Both the position numbers and the translations under genes were made by a program. This document shows, piece by piece, positions 26,087 to 35,044 of a stretch of DNA of 64,000 bases; positions within the stretch are counted from its first letter, which is position 1, and every line of letters begins with the position of its first letter. The DNA is taken from NCBI GenBank assembly GCA_033763395.1, contig JANRKQ010000242.1:15239-79238 (forward strand), in the 5' to 3' direction. The notes under the pieces were generated by a model. It was not told where the DNA came from. It ran no database searches and saw nothing but the letters and a program-made list of their open reading frames with translations. Source of the DNA: Xiheimicrobium sp033763395 (GTDB taxonomy: Bacteria; Myxococcota; Myxococcia; Myxococcales; Myxococcaceae).

Positions 26087-27469
26087 TCAGCGTCGCTCGA
26101 GCCGACGCCACCGCCCGGCCGTCTGCACCACGGTCAACGATTGAAGCGCGTCGGGGAGCGCCCCCTCACCGTGCACGAGCACCGCGTCGAGGGCGGCGGG
26201 CTCGAGCGTCGAAGCGCGCAGCCGCTCGTCGCGCACCGCGCCCGCCCGCCACTGCACCACCTGGTGCGGCGCGTCCGCGAAGAGGTGCGTGCCCAGGCCG
26301 CCCCAGCGCGCGGTCCACCACTGCGGCTGGTGCTCGAGCAGCCCGAGCCGGGTGAACGGTGGAGCCGCTCCAGAGACGAGCAGCCCGCCATGCACGCCGG
26401 GCGGCGGTGGAGCGGCGATGACGGCCTCGAGCCCATCGACCTCGCGCGCGAACCAGACGTGCAGGTGGGCCAGACAGCCCAGGGCGACCAGCGGGAGCGC
26501 GACGAGCGCCTTCGGCACGCGGGCCCACGGCCAGGTGCAGAGGCCGGCGACCGCGACGAACACCACCAGCCGGACCCCCACGCGCCAGGAGCCCGCGAGG
26601 TCGTCGGGCATCGCCAGGAACAACAGCGCCTGACTTCCAGCCAACCAGAGCGCCGGGTCGTTCCGCCGCGAGCGCCACCACCGAACGAGCGCGGCCACCC
26701 CGACGGCTGCGATAACCACCGCGTTGAGCCACACCGAGATGCGCGCGCCCAGCGGGTACTGCTTCACCACGCCCAGCAGGTGCGCGTCGAGGTTGTAGCG
26801 GGTGGGGAGCGCCGCGGCGCCCCGCGCGGCCGTGGTGACGAGCTCGAGCACCCGCGGCGCGGCCACGAGCGCCGGCACGCCGAGCAAGACGAGCTGCCGC
26901 CACGAGCGACGGGGCGTGAGCGCGAGGGCGCCCACCACGAGCGCGGCGAAGGCGATGAAGTGACACAGCAACACCACGAGGCTCAGCGCCACCACCAGCC
27001 CGGCGCTCCGGCGCGTCGGACGCTCGACGTGTCTCAGCCACACCGCCCACACCGTGAGGACGAGCGGCCCCGCGAAGAGCGTCGGCAAGAAGCCGTACCA
27101 GTACGACACGCTGAACCCGAGCGGAGCCGCCAGCAGCCCAAGCTGCCACGGGCGCCCGAGCCGCTGCGCGAGGAAGGCCACCGACGCGGGGAACGTCGAG
27201 AGCGTCAGCCAGGCCGCCACCTTCACCGCGGCCTCACCCGAGAGCGCGAGCGCCACCGGCGCGAAGAGCCACGTCGTCAGCCCGTACCCGACCGAAAAGT
27301 GCGCCTCGAACGCCGCGCTCGCCGGCCCACCGCGCAGCACCTCGGCCAGAATCGCCAGCTGCGCGCCATGCGCAGGCAGGTCGATGCACGGCGGGAACCC
27401 CGAGACGCACCAGGCGCAGAAGGCGCTCCACGGGAGCAGCAGCAGCGCTGGGAAGGGAACTCGAGGCAC
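26087..27469 (-). CDS. Polytopic membrane protein, possible GT-C-type glycosyltransferase
   Basis: 460 aa from GTG 27469, chosen because the open frame upstream (to 27619) overlaps the divergent gene and is not hydrophobic. About ten TM helices are seen (PALLLLPWSAFCAWCVSGF, LGLLAAPLGFSVSYWYGFLPTLFAGPLVLTVWAVW, AGLVVALSLVVLLCHFIAFAALVVGALAL and others), then a soluble C-terminal region. An early DLPAHGAQLAILAEV loop after the first helix, with an acidic/His pair, resembles the catalytic first loop of GT-C enzymes, which use lipid-linked sugars. This is a weak match, so function is tentative. Confidence 0.65.
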   Translation of the reverse strand: MPRVPFPALLLLPWSAFCAWCVSGFPPCIDLPAHGAQLAILAEVLRGGPASAAFEAHFSVGYGLTTWLFAPVALALSGEAAVKVAAWLTLSTFPASVAFLAQRLGRPWQLGLLAAPLGFSVSYWYGFLPTLFAGPLVLTVWAVWLRHVERPTRRSAGLVVALSLVVLLCHFIAFAALVVGALALTPRRSWRQLVLLGVPALVAAPRVLELVTTAARGAAALPTRYNLDAHLLGVVKQYPLGARISVWLNAVVIAAVGVAALVRWWRSRRNDPALWLAGSQALLFLAMPDDLAGSWRVGVRLVVFVAVAGLCTWPWARVPKALVALPLVALGCLAHLHVWFAREVDGLEAVIAAPPPPGVHGGLLVSGAAPPFTRLGLLEHQPQWWTARWGGLGTHLFADAPHQVVQWRAGAVRDERLRASTLEPAALDAVLVHGEGALPDALQSLTVVQTAGRWRRLERR

Positions 27470-27537
27470 CTGCGCCCGGCAGAAAGCAGGGAACCGCCGA
27501 GGTGTCGATGTCGCCGTACCCCTCGTCGGAAGCGACG

Positions 27538-28640
27538 ATGCGGGAGCCGCCGACGCCTCTTGAGGCGAAGATCGCGGAGTGGGTGGCGGGCGGCAACCGA
27601 CCGATCGCGCAGTTTCCATTGACGCGCGGCCACACGGCGGAGACCGTCATCTTCTACCTCGGTCCAGAGCACGACGCGGCTGTCCACCGCATCCTGATCG
27701 GCGCCATCTTGCGTACGCGCCTGGGCCTGGCGCCCGCTGCGGACATGCTCGTCCCGGTCCACTTCCCGCTCGGCGCGGGCCCTCGCCTCGTGCAGGACTT
27801 GAGCGCGAAGCAGCGCGCACTGCTCGAGGCGATCGCACCCGCGAACATCTCCAACGACGTATTCTCGCACGCCGGCGTCCCTTCGGATCCGTGGACACGT
27901 CGCCGCTACCTGGGGCTCGCCCCGGCGACGCCCCTCGAGCAGCCGGTCGAGTATCCGAGCGGGCTTCCCGCCACCACTCCACTCTGGCGTCGGCTGAAAG
28001 AGGAGGCAACGAAGGCGCGGCGACCTGGCGACGCTGCGGCGCACTGGCCCCAGAAGCTCACCCCGCTGCTCGGCGCGGACGGTGCGTTCCGCGTGCTCTC
28101 GCAGTGCGCGTGGAACGCCTACGAGCTGCCCGCGCCGTCGCCTGGTGCGCTCTACGCGCTGGAGCCAGAGGTGTCCGAGGCAGCGATGGCGGAGCTGTTC
28201 GCGGAGGCGAAGGAGCGCGCCTCCGCCCGACCGATCGGTTCCGGGGGCATCGTCGACAACCTCCTCTTGCGCCGCGCGACGCGCGACGGGCGGCCACTGA
28301 CCGAGGACGACCTCCGAGTGTTCGGCTTCGCCGGCGCTGATCCGCTGAAGGGCGAGCTCATCGCGCGAATGAGCATGGAGCAGCGGAGCCACGCCTTTCG
28401 GACCCTGCTCGGGGCGCCGGGCAACACCATGCGGATGGCGCTCGTGTGGCGCTTCGCCGCGGCCGTGCCGGACGAGGTCCTCCTCGAAGCGGCGAGCCTC
28501 GTCGCCACGCTCGCGCGGGGGGGGGACACGAAGACGCCGAAGAACTCCGGGCCGACGCCCTGGCCGGGCTCTCGTCAGTCATCGTGGGCCGGCCGGCGTT
28601 AGCCGCCGCGCGCGAGGAGCTCGAGGCGGTCGACATCTGA
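27538..28640 (+). CDS. Unknown protein, frameshifted at a G9 tract near its 3' end
   Basis: ATG 27538 has GGAAG 5 nt upstream; GTG 27502 and ATG 27508 are alternatives. The uninterrupted frame runs to 28602 but ends in an atypical tail (TKTPKNSGPTPWPGSRQ). Removing one G from the run of nine at 28517-28525 gives RGGHEDAEELRADALAGL... ending EELEAVDI at 28640, with genome-typical codons. The real protein is thus about 367 aa. It appears soluble, alpha/beta, with no signal peptide (PLEAKIAEWVAGGNRPIAQF, HTAETVIFYLGPEHDAAV). No family was recognised. Codon choice includes more ATC/CGA/GAT than its neighbours, which may mean transfer. Confidence 0.65.
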
Positions 28641-28779
28641 CCCGCTCACGCGCGGCCCACACCGGCGCCGACATCCAGACAGCGAGCACCGCGCCCTGGA
28701 GGCCCCGGGGAGCCTTCGACGCGCCGCTGCGCCAGACACGGCCAAGACGAAGGCCGGCGTGATGGCGACGCGAACACGT

Positions 28780-29364
28780 TCAGCTCGCCGACAACCACGG
28801 CCCGGGAGCCACCGGCGTTCGGTCGCCCCGCAGCACGTCACGCGCATGAACGAGGGCGAAGCCCAGCAGGTTCCGGCCACGCCAACGGGCCGGCTGCTGC
28901 ACCATCGGGTTGTCTCGCCCGAGCCCGATGCCCCAGACACGGTCGCGCGGGCTGGCCTCGACGAGCACCGACCGACCAGTCGACAGCAGGTGTGCGCGCA
29001 GCGCCTCGTCCTGCGAGAACTTCGCGAACGACCCGAACGCCACCACCTCGAAACGATGCCTTGCCCAGAGGGCCTCGTCGAAGCGGCGCACCGTTCGGCC
29101 CAGCGCCTTCTGCACGGCAGGCGAGGCCTCGGACAGGATTCGTTCGAGCGCCTCGGCGTCGCCAAACAGCCGCGCTTTGCTGGCCATCATGAACTGCTCG
29201 GCGGTGACGTAGGTGACGCCGCTCACCACGAAGCGGCTGGGCCACCACTGCGAGAAGCAGGCGTCGGTCACCCGGCCGTCAGAGCGGCGCTCGTGGCCGT
29301 AGAACGGACGGAAGGTAAAGGCAGACGTCGACGCGCGGAGGGATTCGACATCGAGCGGGAGCAT
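28780..29364 (-). CDS. NADAR-family protein (YbiA/RibX-like N-glycosidase)
   Basis: 194 aa from ATG 29364. NADAR landmarks in order: FSQWWPSRFVVSGVTYVTAEQFMMASKARLFGD, then FDEALWARHRFEVVAFGSFAKFSQDEALRAHLLSTG, and VEASPRDRVWGIGLGRDNP...WRGRNLLGFAL. The conserved W, E (in TAEQFM), D and GIG residues are all present. NADAR proteins hydrolyse N-glycosidic bonds of ADP-ribose-like or riboflavin intermediates and can reverse guanine ADP-ribosylation. No DarT-like toxin gene is nearby, so its target here is open. An unusual AT-rich palindrome lies 17-49 bp upstream of the start. Confidence 0.9.
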   Translation of the reverse strand: MLPLDVESLRASTSAFTFRPFYGHERRSDGRVTDACFSQWWPSRFVVSGVTYVTAEQFMMASKARLFGDAEALERILSEASPAVQKALGRTVRRFDEALWARHRFEVVAFGSFAKFSQDEALRAHLLSTGRSVLVEASPRDRVWGIGLGRDNPMVQQPARWRGRNLLGFALVHARDVLRGDRTPVAPGPWLSAS

Positions 29365-29380
29365 GCCGAGCGGACGGGTG

Positions 29381-29413
29381 AATCAAGTCGGCCTGACTTG
29401 ATTTATCGAATCA
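29381..29413. promoter_or_regulatory. Overlapping palindromes upstream of the NADAR gene
   Basis: AATCAAGTC-GGCCT-GACTTGATT (29381-29403) is a perfect 9-bp inverted repeat. Its right half also pairs in TGATT-TATCG-AATCA (29399-29413), giving three TGATT/AATCA half-sites in an AT-rich patch. Neither orientation has a T tract after the stem, so an operator is favoured over a terminator. Confidence 0.5.
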
Positions 29414-29422
29414 GGGGCTCAC

Positions 29423-30115
29423 TCAGAACGACACCTCGAGCTCGAACTCGCCGCGCGTCACGTTCTCACCGTCGACGATGACGTACATCGTCTCGTTCGC
29501 AGCGATGGAGAAGGTGAGCGACTCCGGGTCGCCGGGCCCATTGAGCACCGTGCCTGCGACGCACGCACCAGGGCCGCACGTGCGCTGCACGATGAGCATC
29601 GGGTCGAACCGGTTGGTGCCTCCATCGGAGAGCGTGGCGGGCACTGGCGTGACCCGCACGGTGTACGTGCGCGCGGCTGGAGAGGTGATGCGATAGGCGA
29701 CGTCACGGCCCGAGGCGAGTCCACCAGCCGGACAACCCGTACCCGTGATGCTGTAGTCGTCGACGAAACCATTCGTCGTCCCGGAGAACCGGCCGCCGGC
29801 CGTCACGTCAGGCGCGAGGCCGCAGGTGTCTCCGCCTGCGAGCGCGATGACGCCGCCATCCGTCGATGGGTCTCCACCGGCCGCCGCGCCACCTGCGAAC
29901 CCTCCACCTGCAGCGCCTCCACCCGCAGACCCGCCAGCTGCACCTCCGGCCGCCCCACCGCCTCCCGGGGTTCCGCCTCCGCCGGCTCCGGCGAGCCCGC
30001 CTGCGGCACTGCCGCCGCCGCTCACGACCGGCTGACCCGCGTCGGACACCGAGACCGACGAGGAGCCGCACCCACCCAGCAACGCCATCACAAGGCACAG
30101 AATTCGGTTCGACAT
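29423..30115 (-). CDS. Lipoprotein with Gly/Ala linker and PPC-like beta-sandwich domain
   Basis: 230 aa from ATG 30115. MSNRILCLVMALLGGCGSSS gives lipobox C16. Residues 30-95 are a Gly/Ala-rich linker with GG-AAGG units like that of the 19788 protein. The C-terminal ~130 residues (VTAGGRFSGTTNGFVDDYSITG...DVAYRITSPAARTYTVRVTP...ETMYVIVDGE...GEFELEVSF) have the pattern of pre-peptidase C-terminal (PPC) jelly-roll domains, with paired cysteines. PPC domains usually assist secreted enzymes, but here no catalytic domain is attached. A binding or surface role is inferred. Confidence 0.7.
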   Translation of the reverse strand: MSNRILCLVMALLGGCGSSSVSVSDAGQPVVSGGGSAAGGLAGAGGGGTPGGGGAAGGAAGGSAGGGAAGGGFAGGAAAGGDPSTDGGVIALAGGDTCGLAPDVTAGGRFSGTTNGFVDDYSITGTGCPAGGLASGRDVAYRITSPAARTYTVRVTPVPATLSDGGTNRFDPMLIVQRTCGPGACVAGTVLNGPGDPESLTFSIAANETMYVIVDGENVTRGEFELEVSF

Positions 30116-30226
30116 GGGGTCCGTGATGCCACTCGCGCGGGCGGCTGTCACCGCGCGGCTGCTCGCGCCCGTGGGCACGCCCGCGCCAACGACGCCACCT
30201 CCCTCGCGCTGTCAGCGGGGACACGC

Positions 30227-31210
30227 CTACTCCGTCGCCGCGCGGGGCCTGGGCCAGTCCGACGCCGTCGAGCCCGAGCTGCCCACCCCGTGCCAGCGCT
30301 GCGTCTCACGGAACGGCGCGACGCTGGGCTCGAGGAAGACGCGAGACCACTGGACGGTCAGACTTCCTCGCACGAGCGGCTCGAGCCGCCACGCGCCACC
30401 ATCGAGCGCGAGCGCGCGCGCCGGGCGGATCAACGTCGTCACCACGGCGCCGCCCGCTGCATCGAGGAGCTTCGTGCCCTTCGGCAGCGTCGCCGCCTCG
30501 GCCTCGAGGAGCCCATCGCCTGCCCCGGCGCCCAGCCCCGAGAGCCCCAACCCGCTCGAGACCCCGTCACATCGCACGCTCGCGCGCCGCACCCAGCCAG
30601 ACACCTCGAGCAGGTCGGTCTCGGCCCGCACCGGACTGAAGCCACCCACGTCGTCGCCCGCCCGAAGACACGTCCACCGCGAGGGCTCGAGCCTCAGGGT
30701 TGGCGCCTCGGAGGTGGGCGTCTGAAAGAGCTCGTCCACCGCGCATTCACCTGAGCCGCCGTCCTCCAGCCGAAAGCGGAGCGGCGTCGCCGGCCGCACC
30801 GCACGCGTGACGGGCCGCGCGTCGTCTTCGAGCGTCATGACGGAGAACGGCACGTGATGCTCCGGCAGAAACGCGACTTGCCAGCCCTGCGCGTCGTGCC
30901 CCTGGAGCGCCAGCACCGCGCCGGCCTTGAGCACCACCGGCCAGGCCCCCACGCCAAGCGCTCGGACGGGCTGACGCACCCGGGCCTCGACCTCGGTCCC
31001 TTCACGCGAGAGGTCGACGAGGACCTCGAACGCGCCAAGCGGCCCGTCGTGCCGCACCCGCGGCAACGTCGAGCGGGGCCACGACACCACCCGCACCGGC
31101 GCCGCGAGGGCCCAGCCGATGGGCGCCCGGCTCGACGGCCCGAGGAGCGCGGCGTTGCGCAGCTGCACGTCGACGGGTGACGCGGCGAGCACCAGGGCGA
31201 GGGCGAGCAT
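30227..31210 (-). CDS. Secreted protein of unknown function
   Basis: 327 aa from ATG 31210 (AGGAG 5 nt upstream). MLALALVLAASPVDVQ is a short signal peptide. The mature part is strand-rich with four cysteines (GSGECAVDEL, SRWTCLRAGDD, ASVRCDGVSSG) and repeated Leu/Val/Arg patches. A stretch near the end (ATLPKGTKLLDAAGGAVVTTLIRPARA) resembles an SH3-like turn. No family was recognised. Confidence 0.65.
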   Translation of the reverse strand: MLALALVLAASPVDVQLRNAALLGPSSRAPIGWALAAPVRVVSWPRSTLPRVRHDGPLGAFEVLVDLSREGTEVEARVRQPVRALGVGAWPVVLKAGAVLALQGHDAQGWQVAFLPEHHVPFSVMTLEDDARPVTRAVRPATPLRFRLEDGGSGECAVDELFQTPTSEAPTLRLEPSRWTCLRAGDDVGGFSPVRAETDLLEVSGWVRRASVRCDGVSSGLGLSGLGAGAGDGLLEAEAATLPKGTKLLDAAGGAVVTTLIRPARALALDGGAWRLEPLVRGSLTVQWSRVFLEPSVAPFRETQRWHGVGSSGSTASDWPRPRAATE

Positions 31211-31466
31211 GACGGCTCCTGACGCCGCACCGAGCGGGCGAGTTCCTCGGCGAGTGTACCGGCCCTGCAGCTGGCACCTCCAGTCGCGGCCCCACGGTGT
31301 TCACGAGGTGGAGAATCACCAGACCGGCTCGCCGTGGACCTCGTGCGCCCGCAACCTGGCCTCGTCTGGTGCACGCCTGCGCACGAGGCTGCGCAGCGGC
31401 AGCGCCCGGAATGGCTGAGGCGGCCCTCGCGTTCTGGGCTCCTCTTCCGCCCTTCCTTCGAGGCCC

Positions 31467-32324
31467 ATGCGCCGCGTGTCCCGACGAAACGTCCTGTCCG
31501 CTGTGTCCGCCGCTGTCCTCGCGCCGTCAGCCGTGCGCGCCGAGCGCCGGCAGGAGCGCCGTGAGTCGTTCGAGGTCGCACGTGTCGAGGTCTTCCTCGA
31601 ACACCTCGACCCGGCGCACGATGGCCTCACCATCGCGCAGCTGTCAGACCTGCACATCGGCTCGGGCGTGCCCGACGGGCGCATCATCGCCGCCGTCAAC
31701 GCGCTCAACGCCGAGAAGCCCGACCTCGCGGTGCTGACGGGCGACTTCGTCACGACCCGCTTCGACCCGGTCGAGCGCGTGCCCCAGCTGCTCGAGCGCA
31801 TCGAGCCGCAGGCCTGGGCGGTGCTCGGGAACCACGACCACTGGAGCGACGCGCGGACGGTCTCTGGCGGGCTCACCAAAGCAGACATTGGAGTGTTGCA
31901 AAACCAACACACGCGAGTGCGCCTGCGTGGCGTCGACTTCACGCTCATCGGCGTCGACGACAGCACCACGAAGAACGATGACGTCGAGGCGGCGTTCCGG
32001 GGCACGAAGACGGAGAGCTCGAGGTTGGTGCTCACCCACACGCCCGCCTGCGCCGGGAAGCTGCCCGCGTGGGAAGACGTGCTGTGTCTGTCGGGCCACA
32101 CGCACGGCGGCCAGTGGGACGTGCCGAAGCTCACCGAGGGCGTGTTCCGCCGGGCGGGCCAGCCCTGGTACCGCGGCCACTACCGGGTGCGGGGCAACCA
32201 GCTCTACGTCAACCGGGGCCTGGGGTTCGGGCGCGGCACCAGACTGCCGCGGCTCAACTCGGAGCCGGAGTTGACGGTGCTGACGCTGAGGCGGGCCGAG
32301 GGCACCGAGCCGGCCGAGCCGTGA
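31467..32324 (+). CDS. Metallophosphoesterase (YkuE/YaeI-like) with Tat signal
   Basis: 285 aa. The N-terminus SRRNVLSAVSAAVLAPSAVRA is a twin-arginine signal, so the enzyme is exported folded with its metals. All five blocks of the calcineurin-like fold are present: SDLHIG, TGDFV, LGNHDHW, LTHTP and SGHTHGGQ. Relatives such as YkuE and YaeI/LpxG-type enzymes act on phospholipid or UDP-sugar phosphodiesters at the membrane surface; the substrate here is unknown. It stands alone, with 256 bp to the divergent 30227 gene and no other feature in that gap. Confidence 0.9.
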   Translation: MRRVSRRNVLSAVSAAVLAPSAVRAERRQERRESFEVARVEVFLEHLDPAHDGLTIAQLSDLHIGSGVPDGRIIAAVNALNAEKPDLAVLTGDFVTTRFDPVERVPQLLERIEPQAWAVLGNHDHWSDARTVSGGLTKADIGVLQNQHTRVRLRGVDFTLIGVDDSTTKNDDVEAAFRGTKTESSRLVLTHTPACAGKLPAWEDVLCLSGHTHGGQWDVPKLTEGVFRRAGQPWYRGHYRVRGNQLYVNRGLGFGRGTRLPRLNSEPELTVLTLRRAEGTEPAEP

Positions 32325-32352
32325 TGACCCGTTCGTATCCGCATGAACTCGA

Positions 32353-32373
32353 GGGCGCGCGACCGCCGCGCCC
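32353..32373. terminator. GC hairpin between convergent genes
   Basis: GGGCGCG (32353-32359) and CGCGCCC (32367-32373) form a perfect 7-bp stem with a 7-nt loop. It sits in the 55-bp gap between the ends of the metallophosphoesterase and the 32380 lipoprotein gene. No T tract is seen, so a bidirectional terminator role is tentative. Confidence 0.35.
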
Positions 32374-32379
32374 ACGCCG

Positions 32380-33159
32380 TCAGGGAACGACACGGCACTG
32401 ACGGGCGATGCACGCGCAGCCAGCGCACGAGCAGCCATCGTTGGTCTCGCACGTCTCAGCGAGGCCTCCATCGCCGAGGCGCTGACACACAGCGTTCCTG
32501 CACGTCACGCGCGCCCCGTTCGAGCTGTCGCAGCCCACCGTCGGCGCGCAGGCCTCATTGAGGAGCGAACGGCATCGACCCAGCTCGGTGTTGCAGGTGG
32601 CGCCTCCGTCACAGGCCCTGGTGGCCGAACAGTCCGGCAAGACGCAAACCGACTCGGGCTTGAGGATGTCGCACGGCGGCTGAATACAAGCACCCGCTCG
32701 AACCTGCTGGAACTCGTAGCGACCGGCCAGTCGGACACGCGGACCCGGAGGAAAGGCCCGGCACTCGTCGTCCTGGAAGCGAGGACAGCCGCACATGACC
32801 TGGTCACCTGCGTCGGTCGCGAGCCGAACGAACCGTCGCTGAACTCGGTCCAAATACAGCACAAGCGCCTGCGTGCCGTCCTCGCAGGTGCGCCCGGCGG
32901 CACCGACGGGGTTGGCGAACGTATCAAGGTCACCCTCGAGAACGATGCGGGTCCCACTCACGCCTGCCCCGAGTGTTGTGGTTGGAACCCCGAACGCATC
33001 GGTGCACGTCGGCGCGAAGAGCGGTGGACCGGAGTCGACGGGACCGCCGTCTTCTGCTGGCCCCGGGCCGATGCTTGCGTCGAACGACATGCCTCCGTCG
33101 ACCGAGCTCCTCACACCACAGGCCACCACAGTGAGTGCCACGAACACGAGGAGCCTCAT
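32380..33159 (-). CDS. Cysteine-rich lipoprotein
   Basis: 259 aa. MRLLVFVALTVVACGVRSS gives lipobox C14, then an Asp/Gly/Pro linker. The mid-part is a beta domain (GTRIVLEGDLDTFANP... ALVLYLDRVQRRFVRLA...). The last ~100 residues hold many cysteines (CDGGATCNTELGRCRSLLNEAC, CETNDGCSCAGCACIARQC), a pattern like the disulfide-rich repeats of myxobacterial surface proteins. Function unknown. The 33160-33380 gap after it, leading to the Coq4 gene, shows nothing recognisable. Confidence 0.72.
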   Translation of the reverse strand: MRLLVFVALTVVACGVRSSVDGGMSFDASIGPGPAEDGGPVDSGPPLFAPTCTDAFGVPTTTLGAGVSGTRIVLEGDLDTFANPVGAAGRTCEDGTQALVLYLDRVQRRFVRLATDAGDQVMCGCPRFQDDECRAFPPGPRVRLAGRYEFQQVRAGACIQPPCDILKPESVCVLPDCSATRACDGGATCNTELGRCRSLLNEACAPTVGCDSSNGARVTCRNAVCQRLGDGGLAETCETNDGCSCAGCACIARQCRVVP

Positions 33160-33380
33160 GAGACCATGCTGACACAGCCTTCAGCCGAAATGGCGTTCGC
33201 TGACGCGGGGGCACCATTCCAGGCGTCACGAAGCCGACGGGCGGCGCCTTCCCGTCAGCGCCCTGACGTGTACGACCACTGACTGGCGTCGCACAGCCGG
33301 CCGTGCTCGCCGGGTCCTCGAAGGTGCCCGGCGAGTCCTGCCGGGCACGGCGCTCCAGCGCTTGCACGCGCGTCGTGGAC

Positions 33381-34160
33381 ATGACGACTCGACGACCCGA
33401 CGTGGACGAGATGCACCGCATGGGCTTCTTCGGCAGGCTCTGGCTCGCCCTGCGCGCGATGCACGCGCTGGCGAAGAACATCGTCGACCCCTGGGGCCAC
33501 CTCGCCTTCCAGTGGGCGCTCGATGGCTGGGCCGTCGGCCGGGTGACAGCGCGGGCCCGTCACTCGGCGCTCGGCCGGCAGCTGCTCGAGACGCGGCCCA
33601 CCCTGCCGCTCGACGTCGAGGTGCTGGCGCGTCACCCCGAGGGCAGCCTCGGCCACTTCCTCTCGCAGTGGTTTCGCGTGTGGAAGATTCAGCCCTTCCC
33701 CGCCCGCCGCGCGCCGCAGAGCGACCTCGAGTACTTCGTCGACCGCCTCTACTTCACACACGACGTGTGGCACGCGCTGGTCGGCCTCGGCACCGACCTG
33801 CGCAACGAGGTGCGCTTCCTCGCGGTCCTGCTGTCGCAGTACGGCTCCGGGTCGGCGGTGGTGGCCCTGACCGTCGGGTGGCTGCGGCTGCCCTTCAACG
33901 AGGGCCTCGGCGCGTTCTTCCGCATGCCCTTCGAGGCCTTCCGCTTCTACCGCTGGGGCCAGCGCTCGATGGACCTGTGCTTCGTGCCCTGGGAGGCGCT
34001 CCTCGACCAACCCATCGAGGCGGTCCGCGCGCAGTTCCTCGCGGCCGACCGGCCCCGCATCGGTGAGTGGCAGACGTGGCCCAGCGCGCGCATCGTGCTG
34101 CCGCCGAAGCTCGAGGCCGAGGGCGGTGTGGTGGGCGAGACGGCCGTGTCGACGTCGTGA
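33381..34160 (+). CDS. Coq4 family protein
   Basis: 259 aa from ATG 33381; ATG 33411 is an alternative. The Coq4 zinc motif HDxxH(x11)E is complete: H127, D128, H131, E143 (FTHDVWHALVGLGTDLRNEV). The YFVDRLYFTHD and RNEVRFLAVLLSQ context matches. In mitochondria COQ4 takes part in ubiquinone ring assembly, whereas myxobacteria mostly rely on menaquinone. A role in other lipid or polyketide metabolism is therefore possible; bacterial homologues are poorly characterised. The last nine codons and ~38 bp downstream are duplicated at 34972-35037. Confidence 0.82.
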   Translation: MTTRRPDVDEMHRMGFFGRLWLALRAMHALAKNIVDPWGHLAFQWALDGWAVGRVTARARHSALGRQLLETRPTLPLDVEVLARHPEGSLGHFLSQWFRVWKIQPFPARRAPQSDLEYFVDRLYFTHDVWHALVGLGTDLRNEVRFLAVLLSQYGSGSAVVALTVGWLRLPFNEGLGAFFRMPFEAFRFYRWGQRSMDLCFVPWEALLDQPIEAVRAQFLAADRPRIGEWQTWPSARIVLPPKLEAEGGVVGETAVSTS

Positions 34161-34196
34161 CGGTGCACGACACTCTCGGGCCGCGCTGCTTCGGGG
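34131..34196. repeat. Direct repeat B, copy 1
   Basis: About 66 bp spanning the end of the Coq4 gene (codons for VGETAVSTS, stop) and the following bases. It matches 34972-35037 at roughly 59 of 66 positions, offset 841 bp. Confidence 0.85.
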
Positions 34197-34344
34197 CTGT
34201 CCTTGCGCTCAACGACGACGATGTGAACGCCGCGCTCGGCAGAAGCCCCGGGACCTTGCGGGCGGTGCCTCGGTCGCCGTGAGCACGCTGACCTTCGCGC
34301 GAATCAGTTCCCGCGACAGTGCTGCTCTGGTAGCCCCGCGAAGC

Positions 34345-34878
34345 ATGGCAAAGGCAAACCCTGGCTCGGCGAAGCTCGCGCGGGCCCGGCGTCTTCTGGC
34401 GAAGGGGGACCGGACTGGCGCCCGTCGGCTCGTTCGCGCGCTCGGGGACTCATCGCCAACGAGGTCGACCTTCGAGGTGTGGGAAGCGTGTGCGGGTGGC
34501 GATCACGCGCTACTTCTCGAGGCGACGTCCGCGAGACTGAAGGCGTTGCAGGTCGAACCCGAGGAGGACCTCGCCTGGTGGCTCGACCGCTTGTTGATGT
34601 TCGAGCCTCCAGACCTCGAGTGCGTCGCCCTCATCCTCGCCCGGATGCAGGCGCTCTATCCCGCTTCACCGCTCGCGAACTTCGTCCAGGCGCGAGTTCA
34701 TGCGCGGCGAGGTGAAGTCCAGGCAGCCTGTGAGGCGCTCTCTCGTGTCGTCGCCCTGCAGCCGCAGGCGAACGCCGCCTGGCTCGAGCGTGAGGTGAGC
34801 GAGTTCCGCGAGTTCGATGGTTTGACCCGGGGTGAGGCGTTTCGCGGGCTCCTCCGGTCCATTGCACAGGTGCGGTGA
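34345..34878 (+). CDS. TPR-like protein of unknown function, bounded by direct repeats
   Basis: 177 aa from ATG 34345; GTG 34279 in frame is an alternative. Entirely helical with TPR-like pairs (KLARARRLLAKGDRTGARRLVRAL ... LANFVQARVHARRGEVQAACEALSRVVALQPQANAAW). No signal peptide or TM segment, so probably cytosolic and protein-binding. The gene sits between two ~66-bp copies of the Coq4 gene end, as if the segment 34197-34971 had been inserted or one junction duplicated. A specific partner cannot be named. Confidence 0.62.
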   Translation: MAKANPGSAKLARARRLLAKGDRTGARRLVRALGDSSPTRSTFEVWEACAGGDHALLLEATSARLKALQVEPEEDLAWWLDRLLMFEPPDLECVALILARMQALYPASPLANFVQARVHARRGEVQAACEALSRVVALQPQANAAWLEREVSEFREFDGLTRGEAFRGLLRSIAQVR

Positions 34879-34971
34879 CGACCCTGCTTCGATGCGCTCC
34901 TGCCGGGCGCGGCAGAGCACCCACTCGTTGCCGAGCTCGCGCCTGCCGAAGCCTGCTGCACCTGAAACGTC

Positions 34972-35037
34972 ATGGGCGAGGCGGCCGTGTCGACGTCGTG
35001 ACGGTACGCGACACTCCCGGGCCGCTCTGCTACGGCG
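34972..35037. repeat. Direct repeat B, copy 2
   Basis: Second copy of 34131-34196. It begins ATG-GGC-GAG and preserves in non-coding form the last codons and stop of the Coq4 gene (GEAAVSTS). It ends just before the start of the 35045 gene. Confidence 0.85.
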
Positions 35038-35044
35038 CGGCCGC

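Noticed and set aside
31316..32134. Minus-strand frame antisense to the metallophosphoesterase
   Set aside because: Covers a clear enzyme gene on the other strand; sequence has no family features.
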